The notes beneath the pieces are model-generated. The model saw only the letters and a program-made list of their open reading frames with translations. It was not told where the DNA came from and ran no database searches. DNA of 64,000 bases. Origin: Maritalea porphyrae (GTDB lineage Bacteria > Pseudomonadota > Alphaproteobacteria > Rhizobiales > Devosiaceae). The DNA lies in contig NZ_BSNI01000002.1 of assembly GCF_030159895.1 (NCBI RefSeq), positions 1,948,306 through 2,012,305 on the forward strand, read 5' to 3'. Made by a program: the position numbers and the translations under genes. Position 1 is the first letter of the stretch. Each line of letters opens with the position of its first letter. Shown here piece after piece: positions 19,166 through 28,159 of this stretch.

Positions 19166-19794
19166 GTGAAACACCTAAATCAAACAACGTAGCCGTCACA
19201 CTTCTAGTTGTCGGCTTGCTTGCCGTTGTTGGTTATATGCTTTTCGTCAATTACCGGACATCGGCGCCGACACCAGTTGAGCCGACTGAGTATGCGGCTT
19301 GCGAAACCCCGGTTGCGCCAGCAGGCGTAGAAGTCGTCAACCTGCAACTCAAGCTAAAAACTGGCGACGTAAAGCTTGAGCTTCGTCCAGATTTGGCACC
19401 CAAACATGTTGAACGTCTAACCACATTGGCCAAACAAGGGTTCTATGACGGCATAGTTTTCCACCGCGTAATCGATGGGTTTATGGCGCAAACGGGTGAT
19501 CCAACCGGCACCGGAATGGGGAGTTCTGACCTGCCAGATTTGCCTTCTGAGTTTACCGATACACCCTATCAGTGCGGAACAATCGGCATGGCGCGCAGCC
19601 AAAATCCAAATTCGGCCAACTCGCAATTTTTCATTACATTCCAAGATGCACGGTTTCTAGATGGTCAATACACTGTCTTGGGTTATGTGCGTGAAGGTAT
19701 GGAACACATTCACCAAATCAAAAAAGGCGTCGGCCAAAACGGAATTGTGAAGGATCCAGACCAGATGATTTCACTCAAAGTTCTCGATCAATAG
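19162..19794 (+). CDS. Membrane-anchored cyclophilin-type peptidyl-prolyl isomerase
   Basis: Cyclophilins catalyse cis-trans isomerisation of Xaa-Pro bonds. This 210-residue protein has an N-terminal membrane helix (about residues 9-29) and a Pro-rich spacer, then a cyclophilin domain from about residue 55 with FHRVIDGFMAQTGDPTGTG and NSANSQFFITF. The anchor suggests that the domain faces the periplasm. It overlaps coaD by 4 nt and precedes a second, soluble cyclophilin. Confidence 0.92.
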   Translation: MSETPKSNNVAVTLLVVGLLAVVGYMLFVNYRTSAPTPVEPTEYAACETPVAPAGVEVVNLQLKLKTGDVKLELRPDLAPKHVERLTTLAKQGFYDGIVFHRVIDGFMAQTGDPTGTGMGSSDLPDLPSEFTDTPYQCGTIGMARSQNPNSANSQFFITFQDARFLDGQYTVLGYVREGMEHIHQIKKGVGQNGIVKDPDQMISLKVLDQ

Positions 19795-19878
19795 GCAATC
19801 CGCGACCAAATAGTCAAAGAATGGGGCTAGCACATTAGCTCTTGTCCGTATAAGTAGGCGGCAACAAAGGAGATTACC

Positions 19879-20349
19879 ATGGTTGAAATCAAAGACCGCG
19901 AAAACACATTGTTGCTTGAAACGTCAAAAGGCAGCGTCGTCATTGAAATGTATCCTGACGTTGCGCCAAAGCACGTTGAGCGGATCAAAGAGCTTGCTCG
20001 CGAAAATTTCTACGACGGAATCGTGTTTCACCGTGTAATTGATGGATTCATGGCGCAGGTTGGTTGCCCTCTAGGCACAGGTACTGGCGGATCAGACAAG
20101 CCAGATTTGGCCCAAGAATTCAACGAAACACCTCATAAGCGCGGCACTTGTTCCATGGCACGCACAATGGACCCGAATTCTGCCAACTCACAATTCTTCA
20201 TCTGCTATGGCGACCAAGGATTCTTGGACGGTCAGTATACAGTTTGGGGACAAGTGATTGACGGTATGGATGCAGTTGATGCTTTGAAAAAAGGCGAGCC
20301 AGTGCAAGACCCAGATCAAATCTTGTCAATGCGCGTTGCTGCTGACTAA
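19879..20349 (+). CDS. Soluble cyclophilin-type peptidyl-prolyl isomerase
   Basis: The 156-residue protein is a bare cyclophilin domain without signal peptide, so it is likely cytoplasmic like PpiB. Active-site segments are FHRVIDGFMAQVG and NSANSQFFICY. AAGGAG precedes the ATG. It resembles the preceding membrane-anchored protein throughout, which indicates an old tandem duplication that split the periplasmic and cytoplasmic functions. Confidence 0.93.
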   Translation: MVEIKDRENTLLLETSKGSVVIEMYPDVAPKHVERIKELARENFYDGIVFHRVIDGFMAQVGCPLGTGTGGSDKPDLAQEFNETPHKRGTCSMARTMDPNSANSQFFICYGDQGFLDGQYTVWGQVIDGMDAVDALKKGEPVQDPDQILSMRVAAD

Positions 20350-20371
20350 CTAAAACCCCGGAAAAACCAAC

Positions 20372-21448
20372 ATGCGCGTCGATCAGTTCGATTTTGAACT
20401 GCCCGCTGACCGTGTGGCACTGCATCCCGCTGTGCCACGCGATAGCGCGCGTATGCTTGTTGTTGACCCAGCAAAAATGTCAGCTGGCGAACCGCCAGCT
20501 GATCATGTCGTCACGGATCTACTGGATTTTCTCCGCCCGGGGGATATTCTGATCGCCAACAATACGCGGGTTCTACCTGCGGAATTGGTGGGAAAGCGTA
20601 CGCGCGGCGAGGCAGTTGCCAAAGTCACCGTCAATCTGCACAAACGCGACGCCACAGATCTTTGGCGTGCTTTCGCGCGACCTGCCAAAAAACTCAAAGT
20701 TGGTGAGCAAGTCGCTTTTGAGGCTGTAGGCATGGAGCCGCTAATCGCTACTTGCGAAGAAAAAGGCGAGGCGGGCGAAGTTCTCTTGCGTTTTGAAGTT
20801 GCTGGCGCAGAACTTGATGAGGCGATCAAGGCGCGCGGCGCGATGCCGCTGCCACCCTATATCAGTGCAAAACGTGATCATGATGATCAGGACGATACTG
20901 ACTATCAAACGGTTTATGCGCAACACGATGGCGCAGTAGCTGCACCAACCGCCGGTTTGCATTTTACGGATGAATTGTTGGATAACATTGCCAGCAAAGG
21001 CGTCGAAATTGATTATGCGACGCTGCATGTGGGGGCCGGTACTTTTTTACCGGTCAAAGCCGAAGACACTGATGACCATAAAATGCACGCAGAATGGGGC
21101 GAACTCAGCGCCGAAACTGTGGCAAAAATAAAAAAATGTTGGGCAAATGGTGGGCGGTTATTCGCTGTTGGCACCACAAGTTTGCGAGTGCTTGAATCTG
21201 CGGCATTTGATGGAGAACTCAAACCGTTTTGTGGCGAAACCGAAATCTTCATCACACCAGGTTATCAATTCAACGCAGTTGACGTGTTGATGACAAATTT
21301 CCATTTGCCCAAAAGCACTTTGTTTATGCTTGTTAGCGCCTTCTCAGGTCTGGACAATATGCGCAATGCCTACAAACATGCGATTGATAACGAATATCGC
21401 TTTTACTCTTTCGGCGATGCGTCGCTTCTGTTTCGGGAACAAAAATGA
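20372..21448 (+). CDS. queA: S-adenosylmethionine:tRNA ribosyltransferase-isomerase
   Basis: QueA transfers the ribosyl part of SAM to preQ1 in tRNA, giving epoxyqueuosine. The 358-residue protein shows the family N-terminus ([11 protein letters not shown]), [10 protein letters not shown] near residue 55, [13 protein letters not shown] in the middle, and the C-terminal [17 protein letters not shown]. It overlaps tgt by 4 nt, the usual queuosine gene pair. Confidence 0.96.
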   Translation: MRVDQFDFELPADRVALHPAVPRDSARMLVVDPAKMSAGEPPADHVVTDLLDFLRPGDILIANNTRVLPAELVGKRTRGEAVAKVTVNLHKRDATDLWRAFARPAKKLKVGEQVAFEAVGMEPLIATCEEKGEAGEVLLRFEVAGAELDEAIKARGAMPLPPYISAKRDHDDQDDTDYQTVYAQHDGAVAAPTAGLHFTDELLDNIASKGVEIDYATLHVGAGTFLPVKAEDTDDHKMHAEWGELSAETVAKIKKCWANGGRLFAVGTTSLRVLESAAFDGELKPFCGETEIFITPGYQFNAVDVLMTNFHLPKSTLFMLVSAFSGLDNMRNAYKHAIDNEYRFYSFGDASLLFREQK

Positions 21449-22581
21449 GCCAGCAATCATTCTCATTTGAATTGAAAAACACCGACAATGGTGCGCGCTT
21501 AGGCAATATTTCGACGCCGCGCGGCGACATTCGCACACCTGCCTTTATGCCTGTTGGTACTGCCGCCACCGTAAAAGGTATGTATCCCGAACAAGTGGAA
21601 GCGCTTGGAGCGGATATTATTCTTGGCAACACATATCACTTGATGTTGCGTCCTGGCGCGGAACGCATGGCAAAATTGGGTGGTTTGCATGAGTTTGCGC
21701 AGTGGAAAAAGCCAATTCTGACTGACAGTGGCGGTTTCCAGGTTATGTCTTTGGCAAAATTGCGAAAACTCAATGAAAATGGTGTTTCTTTTAAGTCCCA
21801 TATTGATGGCTCTTCTCATCTTTTGACCCCTGAACGATCGATTGAAATTCAGACCTTGCTCGGCGCGGACATCCAAATGCAGCTCGACGAGTGCGTGGCA
21901 CTGCCAGCCGAACTTTCTGAAATCAAACGCGCAATGGAATTGTCTGTTCGCTGGGCGGAACGATCAAAAACAGCGTTTGGCACACAACCAGGTCATGCAC
22001 TATTTGGCATTGTGCAGGGCGGCGACAATGAAGTGTTGCGCCTGCAATCCGCTAAAGAACTGACAGGCATTGGTTTTCACGGTTACGCCGTTGGTGGTCT
22101 TGCTGTGGGCGAGCCGCAAGAAACTATGTTTGAAGTACTCAACTACACAACGCCCGCACTGCCAACCGATAAACCACGCTATTTGATGGGCGTTGGCAAA
22201 CCTGACGATCTCTTAGGTGCTGTGAAACGCGGAATCGATATGTTCGATTGTGTTCACCCAACGCGCGCCGGCCGCCATGGCCATGCCTATACGCGGTTCG
22301 GTGTTATCAATATCAAGAATGCACGGCACAAAGAAGATAGCCGTCCGCTGGATGAACAGTCGCCAAATGAAAATTGTCGTCGTTTTCAGCGCGCTTATTT
22401 GCATCATTTGATGAAAGCGAACGAAATGTTGGGTGCGATGCTTTTAAGCCAGATCAATCTGGCTTATTACCAAGAATTGATGCAGGGCGCGCGCGCTGCA
22501 ATCGCAGAAAACAGATATGACGATTACGTCGCTGAAACCCGTGCGGGATGGGAAAGAGGCGACATCGACCCCATAGAATAG
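21445..22581 (+). CDS. tgt: tRNA-guanine transglycosylase with altered zinc site
   Basis: Tgt swaps guanine-34 for preQ1 in tRNAs for Asp, Asn, His and Tyr. The 378-residue protein has the catalytic and base-binding segments [10 protein letters not shown] and GIVQGG, and a second conserved Asp in [12 protein letters not shown]. The structural zinc site is unusual: at the positions of the bacterial Cys-x-Cys-x2-Cys...His set it has Ser306, Asn308, Cys311 and Ile337. The protein otherwise looks full length and its operon is intact, so it is probably active with a zinc-free or remodelled subdomain. Confidence 0.94.
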   Translation: MSQQSFSFELKNTDNGARLGNISTPRGDIRTPAFMPVGTAATVKGMYPEQVEALGADIILGNTYHLMLRPGAERMAKLGGLHEFAQWKKPILTDSGGFQVMSLAKLRKLNENGVSFKSHIDGSSHLLTPERSIEIQTLLGADIQMQLDECVALPAELSEIKRAMELSVRWAERSKTAFGTQPGHALFGIVQGGDNEVLRLQSAKELTGIGFHGYAVGGLAVGEPQETMFEVLNYTTPALPTDKPRYLMGVGKPDDLLGAVKRGIDMFDCVHPTRAGRHGHAYTRFGVINIKNARHKEDSRPLDEQSPNENCRRFQRAYLHHLMKANEMLGAMLLSQINLAYYQELMQGARAAIAENRYDDYVAETRAGWERGDIDPIE

Positions 22582-22589
22582 GTGAAAAT

Positions 22590-24221
22590 ATGCCCAAAAA
22601 CGTTGCTGAGAATCTCGCGAAGCTAAAAGCAGAACAAAATCGGTTAAGTCGCGAGCATTTGCGAAGAATGTTCAAGAATGATCCGCAACGTTTTAGCAAT
22701 TTCTCCCTAAATTCTGGCACACTTTTTCTCGATTATTCGAAGAACATCGTCGACCAAGAAGCCATGAATGTTCTGCTTGACCTGGCGCGTAATTCTGGTG
22801 TTGAGCAGCTCCGCGACAAGATGTGGGCTGGCGAACACATCAACCTAACTGAAGATCGTGCTGTCATGCACATGGCACTGCGCCATCAAGGCGACGACGA
22901 TTTACATGTCGACGGTGAGAATGTTTCAGCACCAATTCGCACTGTCTTGGCGGCAATGCGCAGCTATTCAGCAAAGCTCAGAAACGGTGAAATCGCGGGC
23001 TCAACGGGAACTAAGATTACCGATGTGGTCAATATCGGCATTGGCGGATCTGATCTCGGGCCAGCAATGGTCGTTCGCGCACTAAGCCCATATGTCTCTG
23101 AAATAAAACCGCATTTTGTTTCCAATGTTGATGGATCAGACATCGCAGACACACTTGCTGGCCTAGATCCGGAAACGACATTATTCATCGTGGCGTCGAA
23201 AACCTTCACCACTGATGAAACCATGACAAACGCTAATTCTGCACGCAAATGGCTTGCAGAAGCACTGGGCGATAAGGCTGTAGGTGATCACTTTGTTGCG
23301 GTATCAACCAACTTGGATGCGTGCGCTGAGTTCGGCATTCAAGAGGATCGAATCTTTGGATTCTGGGACTGGGTCGGCGGGCGATATTCTGTGTGGAGCG
23401 CCATCGGCCTTTCGGTGATGTTGGCAATCGGGCCCGAGAATTTTGACGAGTTCTTGGCCGGTGCAGCTGAAATGGATCAGCATTTCCTCACCGCGCCACT
23501 TGATAAAAACATGCCTGTTATCATGGCTTTACTCGGTGTTTGGTACAGAAATGCATTTGGGTACTCGACCCATGCCGTCCTGCCATATGACGAGCGTATG
23601 GGCCGTTTTGCAGCCTATCTTCAGCAACAGGATATGGAGAGCAACGGGAAGTCCGTTCAACGCGATGGCAGTACGGTGGACTATGCCACTGGTCCAATCG
23701 TCTGGGGTGAGCCTGGCACCAACGGACAACACGCATTCTACCAATTGATCCACCAAGGCACCGACGTTATTCCTGTCGATTTTTTGATCGCTGCGCAAGG
23801 CGAAACGGACTACCCGGAACATCACGAAAAGCTGGTTGCCAACTGTTTTGCGCAGTCTGAAGCGTTGATGTTGGGTAAAACCGCTGACGAAGTAAGATCA
23901 GAGCTTGAAGCGCAAGGCTTGAGCGATAGCGAAATTGAAGAATTGACTCCGCATAAGGTGTTTCCAGGTAATCGACCTTCGAATACCATTATGTATCAGA
24001 AGCTTACGCCAAAAACGTTAGGTAACCTAATCGCGCTTTATGAACATAAGGTGTTTGTGCAGGGCGCCATATGGAACGTGAATTCATACGATCAATGGGG
24101 CGTCGAGTTGGGCAAGCAATTGGCCAAAGCGCTTCTGCCAAAGGTGCAAGGAAGTGCTGATGCGAAAGATCATGATAGTTCGACACAGGGCCTGCTTGAG
24201 CACTTCCATGCGTTGCGCTAG
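22590..24221 (+). CDS. pgi: Glucose-6-phosphate isomerase
   Basis: Pgi interconverts glucose-6-phosphate and fructose-6-phosphate. The 543-residue protein carries the phosphate-binding GIGGSDLGPAM near residue 150, the first signature FWDWVGGRYSVWSAIGLS, and the second signature ending NSYDQWGVELGKQLA. The ATG is preceded by AGGTGA 8 nt after tgt; an in-frame ATG 14 codons earlier lies inside tgt and is less likely. Its end overlaps the convergent di-heme gene by 4 nt. Confidence 0.97.
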   Translation: MPKNVAENLAKLKAEQNRLSREHLRRMFKNDPQRFSNFSLNSGTLFLDYSKNIVDQEAMNVLLDLARNSGVEQLRDKMWAGEHINLTEDRAVMHMALRHQGDDDLHVDGENVSAPIRTVLAAMRSYSAKLRNGEIAGSTGTKITDVVNIGIGGSDLGPAMVVRALSPYVSEIKPHFVSNVDGSDIADTLAGLDPETTLFIVASKTFTTDETMTNANSARKWLAEALGDKAVGDHFVAVSTNLDACAEFGIQEDRIFGFWDWVGGRYSVWSAIGLSVMLAIGPENFDEFLAGAAEMDQHFLTAPLDKNMPVIMALLGVWYRNAFGYSTHAVLPYDERMGRFAAYLQQQDMESNGKSVQRDGSTVDYATGPIVWGEPGTNGQHAFYQLIHQGTDVIPVDFLIAAQGETDYPEHHEKLVANCFAQSEALMLGKTADEVRSELEAQGLSDSEIEELTPHKVFPGNRPSNTIMYQKLTPKTLGNLIALYEHKVFVQGAIWNVNSYDQWGVELGKQLAKALLPKVQGSADAKDHDSSTQGLLEHFHALR

Positions 24222-25528
24222 AGCGAGTTCAGAAAAGCGATAAGGGCGTTCCGCTCATTTGTTGAAAGTGAGCGGAAAGTCTCTTTTGTGCGCTCAGCTT
24301 CGCCGCCGTGCCACATAATTGCTTCTATCAGGTCGCGGGCCCGGCCATCGTGCAGATAGAATTGATTGCCATTTACTTCTTCAGTGTAGCCAATTCCCCA
24401 AAGTGGCGGTGTCCGCCATTCGCGCGCTAATTCGGTCTCACCATAAGTAGGATCGCTCAGGCCCATACCCATTTCGTGTAAGAGCATATCCGTGTAAGCC
24501 CCGCGATATTCTTGAGATTCCGAAAACACCGGAACATGGCATGATGCGCAGCCGATTGCGGAGAATATGCCTTCGCCACGGCGCACTTCCGGATCATAGG
24601 CATTGCGACGCGGCGGCACATGTATATTTGCGCTGTAGAGCGCAAGAATGCGCGCTTCATTCACATCTAGCTCGGTTTTTTTGTTCTGCGGCTGCTCGAG
24701 ACTAGCTTCAAGACACTCAACCTGCTTTTGGGTGCAATCCCCCGCATATGCTGGAAATAGTGGCGTTGATATGCCCATATCACTGCTCGCAGCCTTTGCT
24801 GTCTGATGCAAAACAGTTGGCGCTGTTGCTTTCCATCCGAACCGCCCAATTTCACCATTTTCCATCAATGATATTCTGCCCGAAATACCATCGCCATTGA
24901 CATCCTCAGGATCAGCAAATGTGCTCAGCGTTTCGAACCCTATTTGCTCCAAATACCCTAGGCCGATTATTTGCTGGGGAAGTCGACCTGAAAGTTCAGC
25001 GTGTTCATGCAATTGTCCGTAATTTGCGGCGCCAATTTCAAATATAGGCGTGCGCAACTCAACTGGCGTGCCATCTGACAGGCGGTCCAGCGTTGCTTTA
25101 TATGACACGAAAACCTCTGCTTCAGTTGGTGTGCCCACGGCATTTGATTGGATCTGTGCGCCATAGATTGGGTCGGGGAGTGTTCCATACAGGGCAGAAG
25201 GGATACCTACAGCAATGACATAGGCGGTTGGTCTCTCTCCTTTTTCTGGCGTTTTACCCCTGCCACCGCGGATATGGCATGCTGCACAGGCGTTCGCAGA
25301 GAAAATTGGGCCCAATCCACTCTGGCTTCCATTCGCGTGTCGATGGACTTGCCATTCATGGTGAAATAGGCCGCGACCGTAGTTAAACTTGGCCAAATCG
25401 GATGAGTTGAGAGCTGGGTCTGCAAGTGAAAAAGCGGTGGGGCCAAATGGCACAAGTTGTTCGGCCACCGCAACCGAACTGAATGCAATGCCAATCAAAA
25501 AGCCAAACAGTCGAATTCTCACTCGCAT
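24218..25528 (-). CDS. Periplasmic di-heme oxidoreductase (DUF1111 family)
   Basis: The 436-residue protein has a signal peptide (cleavage expected after AVA, residue 22) and two c-type heme sites, CAACH at residues 81-85 and CASCH at about 326-330. It belongs to the DUF1111 'di-heme oxidoreductase' family, distantly related to cytochrome c peroxidases; the substrate is not established. It stands alone, divergent from the EamA gene, and export with heme attachment in the periplasm is expected. Confidence 0.88.
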   Translation of the reverse strand: MRVRIRLFGFLIGIAFSSVAVAEQLVPFGPTAFSLADPALNSSDLAKFNYGRGLFHHEWQVHRHANGSQSGLGPIFSANACAACHIRGGRGKTPEKGERPTAYVIAVGIPSALYGTLPDPIYGAQIQSNAVGTPTEAEVFVSYKATLDRLSDGTPVELRTPIFEIGAANYGQLHEHAELSGRLPQQIIGLGYLEQIGFETLSTFADPEDVNGDGISGRISLMENGEIGRFGWKATAPTVLHQTAKAASSDMGISTPLFPAYAGDCTQKQVECLEASLEQPQNKKTELDVNEARILALYSANIHVPPRRNAYDPEVRRGEGIFSAIGCASCHVPVFSESQEYRGAYTDMLLHEMGMGLSDPTYGETELAREWRTPPLWGIGYTEEVNGNQFYLHDGRARDLIEAIMWHGGEAERTKETFRSLSTNERNALIAFLNSL

Positions 25529-25593
25529 AGGATTAAGCCTATCACGACCAAAATACTTGGATAGAAATAAATTGTGTTGCAGGTTTATTTGGA

Positions 25594-25598
25594 TAGAC
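25594..25598 (+). promoter_or_regulatory. TAGAC element upstream of the EamA gene
   Basis: One copy of a pentamer that recurs upstream of two other genes of this cluster. It lies at the end of the second of two TTGGATAGA repeats (25557 and 25589), 32 nt apart. Confidence 0.3.
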
Positions 25599-25636
25599 TA
25601 GCTTTAAACTACTCCCATCTCGTTCTTGAGAACACC

Positions 25637-26524
25637 ATGTCAAATGATAGCTTTGCAATTGCCCTAAGGGTAGGGTCTGGCCTGCTTTTTGCGGGAATGG
25701 TCGCTTGCGTAAAGCTTGCAGCGACCTCGGAATCACCAACGGGACAAATCGTGTTCTTCCGCAGCGCGTTTGCGTTAATTCCGTTGGTTTTGTTCCTTGT
25801 AATCACGCGAGAGTTCCCATCGGGCCTATATACAAAGAAGCCAATCGGGCACCTTTTGCGGTGTTTGACTGGGTGTGTGGCTATGTTTGGCAGCTTCGCT
25901 ACTCTTAGCTATTTGCCAATCGCCGAAGCGACAATTTTGACCTATCTGTCACCCGTCCTGGTGGCGATACTCGCAGCGGTTTTTCTAAAGGAAGATGTGA
26001 ATAGCACAAGATGGATGGGGATTGCCCTAGGCGTAATCGGCACACTCGTCCTCATTGTACCTCAACTTACAGGCGAAGTTGACCAAAACTATGCTTTTGG
26101 CATTGGCCTTGGCGTATTTACGGCAATCGTTACGGCATTTGCAATTATCCAAATTCGGAACTTGGCAAGAACCGAAAATGCCGGGGCAATTGCATTCTAC
26201 TTTGCCTTGGTGTGCGCAATTGCAGGATTGATGACTGCACCATTTGGGTGGACACAACCGTCTATGCCAAGCTTGCTTGCACTGATAGGCGCGGGGTTAT
26301 TTGGTGGCTTCGCACATATTGCGATGACGCTAAGTTTCAAATATGCCGAAGCATCAAAACTGGCACCATTTGATTACTTATCTCTGATTTGGGCAATTGG
26401 AACTGGTTTCGCCATATTTGGCGATTTGCCGACGATCAGTTTCTATTTTGCGCTGCCTTTCATATTGTTGGGTGCAATGTTGGTCGCCTTTAAAGATGGG
26501 TTCCGTCGTCATTTGCCACGTTGA
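25637..26524 (+). CDS. EamA/DMT-family transporter
   Basis: The 295-residue protein has ten predicted membrane helices in two EamA repeats. The second halves of the repeats show the usual PIAEATILTYLSPVLVAILAAVFLKE and AEASKLAPFDYLSLIWA patterns. Such proteins often export amino acids or other metabolites. The ATG giving MSNDSF is preferred; the 21 upstream codons lack a family match. Its stop lies 77 nt before the likely start of the next gene, and its location suggests a role in the adjacent amino-acid cluster. Confidence 0.88.
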   Translation: MSNDSFAIALRVGSGLLFAGMVACVKLAATSESPTGQIVFFRSAFALIPLVLFLVITREFPSGLYTKKPIGHLLRCLTGCVAMFGSFATLSYLPIAEATILTYLSPVLVAILAAVFLKEDVNSTRWMGIALGVIGTLVLIVPQLTGEVDQNYAFGIGLGVFTAIVTAFAIIQIRNLARTENAGAIAFYFALVCAIAGLMTAPFGWTQPSMPSLLALIGAGLFGGFAHIAMTLSFKYAEASKLAPFDYLSLIWAIGTGFAIFGDLPTISFYFALPFILLGAMLVAFKDGFRRHLPR

Positions 26525-26554
26525 CGCGGCTTGTTCGACGAACACTTGACTTGG

Positions 26555-26587
26555 TAGACAAAAAGGCCACTATAGACAAAGAGTCTA
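26555..26587. promoter_or_regulatory. TAGAC/GTCTA cluster upstream of the ornithine-cyclodeaminase-family gene
   Basis: TAGAC occurs at 26555 and 26573, and GTCTA at 26583. The last two form an inverted repeat with a 5-nt gap. They lie 15-47 nt before the proposed start of the next gene and next to a TTGACT that could be a -35 element. Confidence 0.4.
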
Positions 26588-26601
26588 AAAGTGGTGGTGC
26601 C

Positions 26602-27546
26602 GTGCGTATATTGCAGCGAGAAGAAATTGTTTCATTGTGTGACTTTGACGAAATGGCAAGTGCCATTGAACGGTCATATGTCGCTGTATCGTCTGGATCA
26701 GCAACAATTCCGCCTGTCGGCTATATTCAGTTCCCTGAGCAAAATGGTGACTGCCACATCAAATTTGGCCATTTGCATGGTGACGACGTGTTCGTCATCA
26801 AAATTGCTACGGGATTTTACAACAACCCAAAGCTGGGCTTGCCGACAAGCAATGGCATGATGGTGGCACTCTCAGCCAAGACAGGTGAGGTTTTGGCTGT
26901 TTTACAAGATGAAGGTTATTTAACGGATGTTCGGACCGCGATAGGGGCTGCCATTGCCACCAAAGCACTGGCGCGGCCAAACGCCAAAAAACTGCTGATT
27001 ATTGGTGCTGGCATTCAAGCGCGTGAACAAGCTTTGGCGCACAACCGGTTCCTGCCTGAGCGAGATTTTAAAACGACAATCTGGGCGCGCAACAAAGACA
27101 AAGCAGCTGAGTTGGCGCAGCAATTAGCGAAGCGTGGCATAGCGGCAAATCCTTCAGACGCATTGGAAGAGGAATGTCGGGCCGCTGACATAATTCTGAC
27201 GACAACACCCAGCGTTGAACCAATTGTCCAATCTGATTGGATTGCGCCAGGGACGCACATAACGGCTTCAGGGGCCGATGCGCCGGGCAAGTGTGAACTT
27301 GATCCCGCACTGGTGCAACGTGCGCAATTGTTGGTGGCAGACAAGGTCGATCAATGCCTTGATCATGGTGAGTTTTCTAATGCTGCGCTCGATAAAACTC
27401 GTATTATTGAGCTGGGTGAGGTTCTGGCGGGGAGCGCAGGTGGGCGGCAAAATGACGAACAAGTTAGCATTGCTGACATGACGGGCCTTGCTAGCCAAGA
27501 TATCGCTGCGGCAACAACAGTCTTGAAGGCTGCCGGTGTTTCGTAA
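26602..27546 (+). CDS. Ornithine cyclodeaminase / mu-crystallin family protein
   Basis: This family contains NAD(P)-dependent enzymes acting on amino or imino acids: ornithine cyclodeaminase, alanine dehydrogenase, arginine dehydrogenase DauB, EutC and iminosuccinate reductase. The 314-residue protein has the Rossmann motif IIGAGIQAREQA near residue 135 and the conserved Lys in HIKFGHLH. I place the start at GTG (26602), giving VRILQREEI, because homologues begin there; a TTG at 26521 overlapping the EamA stop would add 27 codons. Its exact reaction cannot be told from the sequence. Neighbours point to catabolism of an uncommon amino acid. Confidence 0.85.
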   Translation: MRILQREEIVSLCDFDEMASAIERSYVAVSSGSATIPPVGYIQFPEQNGDCHIKFGHLHGDDVFVIKIATGFYNNPKLGLPTSNGMMVALSAKTGEVLAVLQDEGYLTDVRTAIGAAIATKALARPNAKKLLIIGAGIQAREQALAHNRFLPERDFKTTIWARNKDKAAELAQQLAKRGIAANPSDALEEECRAADIILTTTPSVEPIVQSDWIAPGTHITASGADAPGKCELDPALVQRAQLLVADKVDQCLDHGEFSNAALDKTRIIELGEVLAGSAGGRQNDEQVSIADMTGLASQDIAAATTVLKAAGVS

Positions 27547-27550
27547 TGGC

Positions 27551-28159
27551 TCAGGATTCCTTCAAATAATTGTAGATTGTAGCTCTACCCAACCCGAGTA
27601 CGCGTGCAACATAGTTCACTGAGTGCTTGGCAGCGAACGCCTTCTTTTGGTCAAGTGCGACCACAAGCGCCTTTTTTTGTTCGCGATCCAAACGTTCAAC
27701 CGCGAGATTTTGCTCCGTCGCCCAGGCGTTGATAAACGCATTGATTTGCTCATGCCAATCGTCATTGAAAAGCTTTTCCGGTTTTGCTTTGTCACCCGGC
27801 AAGTTCATTAGACTGGTCAAGATTTGCCGTGCTTGGTCAAACTGGGAAAGATCTAAATTGACGCAAACCAACGCCGCAGCGCTTCCATCTTCGTCGCGAA
27901 TGACAATTGAGATGGATTTGATCAATCGACCGTCCCAGTTTACTTTGTCGTATGGTCCAATAACCTGTTCCTGGGGATCAAATTCTATCTCTTTCAGATT
28001 TGATGGATCACCGATTTCACGCTTTGAGAAATTGTTCGCAATATGGATTACGCACTCGGTCGCTATGTCATGCACGATCACTTCCGCATTTGGCGCCAAC
28101 AAGGTCGCGACGCCATCCGCTACGTTCACTGCATTTTGTATTGCGGCGCTGTGGGTCAA
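27551..28159 (-). CDS. YheO/DauR-type transcriptional regulator (PAS_6 + HTH_22)
   Basis: The 202-residue protein has an N-terminal PAS-like sensor (LLAPNAEVIVHDIA, about residues 15-120) and a C-terminal helix-turn-helix (NYVARVLGLGRATIYNYL). This matches the YheO family, which includes DauR, the D-arginine utilisation repressor of Pseudomonas. Translation probably starts at TTG in a TTGA overlap with the aminotransferase stop, with AAGGGA at good spacing; the longer frame upstream is just aminotransferase sequence in another frame. It is likely co-transcribed with the aminotransferase and may act at the nearby TAGAC elements. Confidence 0.83.
   Translation of the reverse strand: MTHSAAIQNAVNVADGVATLLAPNAEVIVHDIATECVIHIANNFSKREIGDPSNLKEIEFDPQEQVIGPYDKVNWDGRLIKSISIVIRDEDGSAAALVCVNLDLSQFDQARQILTSLMNLPGDKAKPEKLFNDDWHEQINAFINAWATEQNLAVERLDREQKKALVVALDQKKAFAAKHSVNYVARVLGLGRATIYNYLKES

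Noticed and set aside
22360-22455. Frameshift as the cause of the missing Tgt zinc ligands
   Set aside because: The flanking conserved residues on both sides are in the same frame and the segment has the normal length, so these are substitutions.
26521-26602. TTG start at 26521 for the OCD-family gene
   Set aside because: The extra 27 residues have no family match and would cover the TAGAC cluster; GTG at 26602 gives the normal N-terminus.
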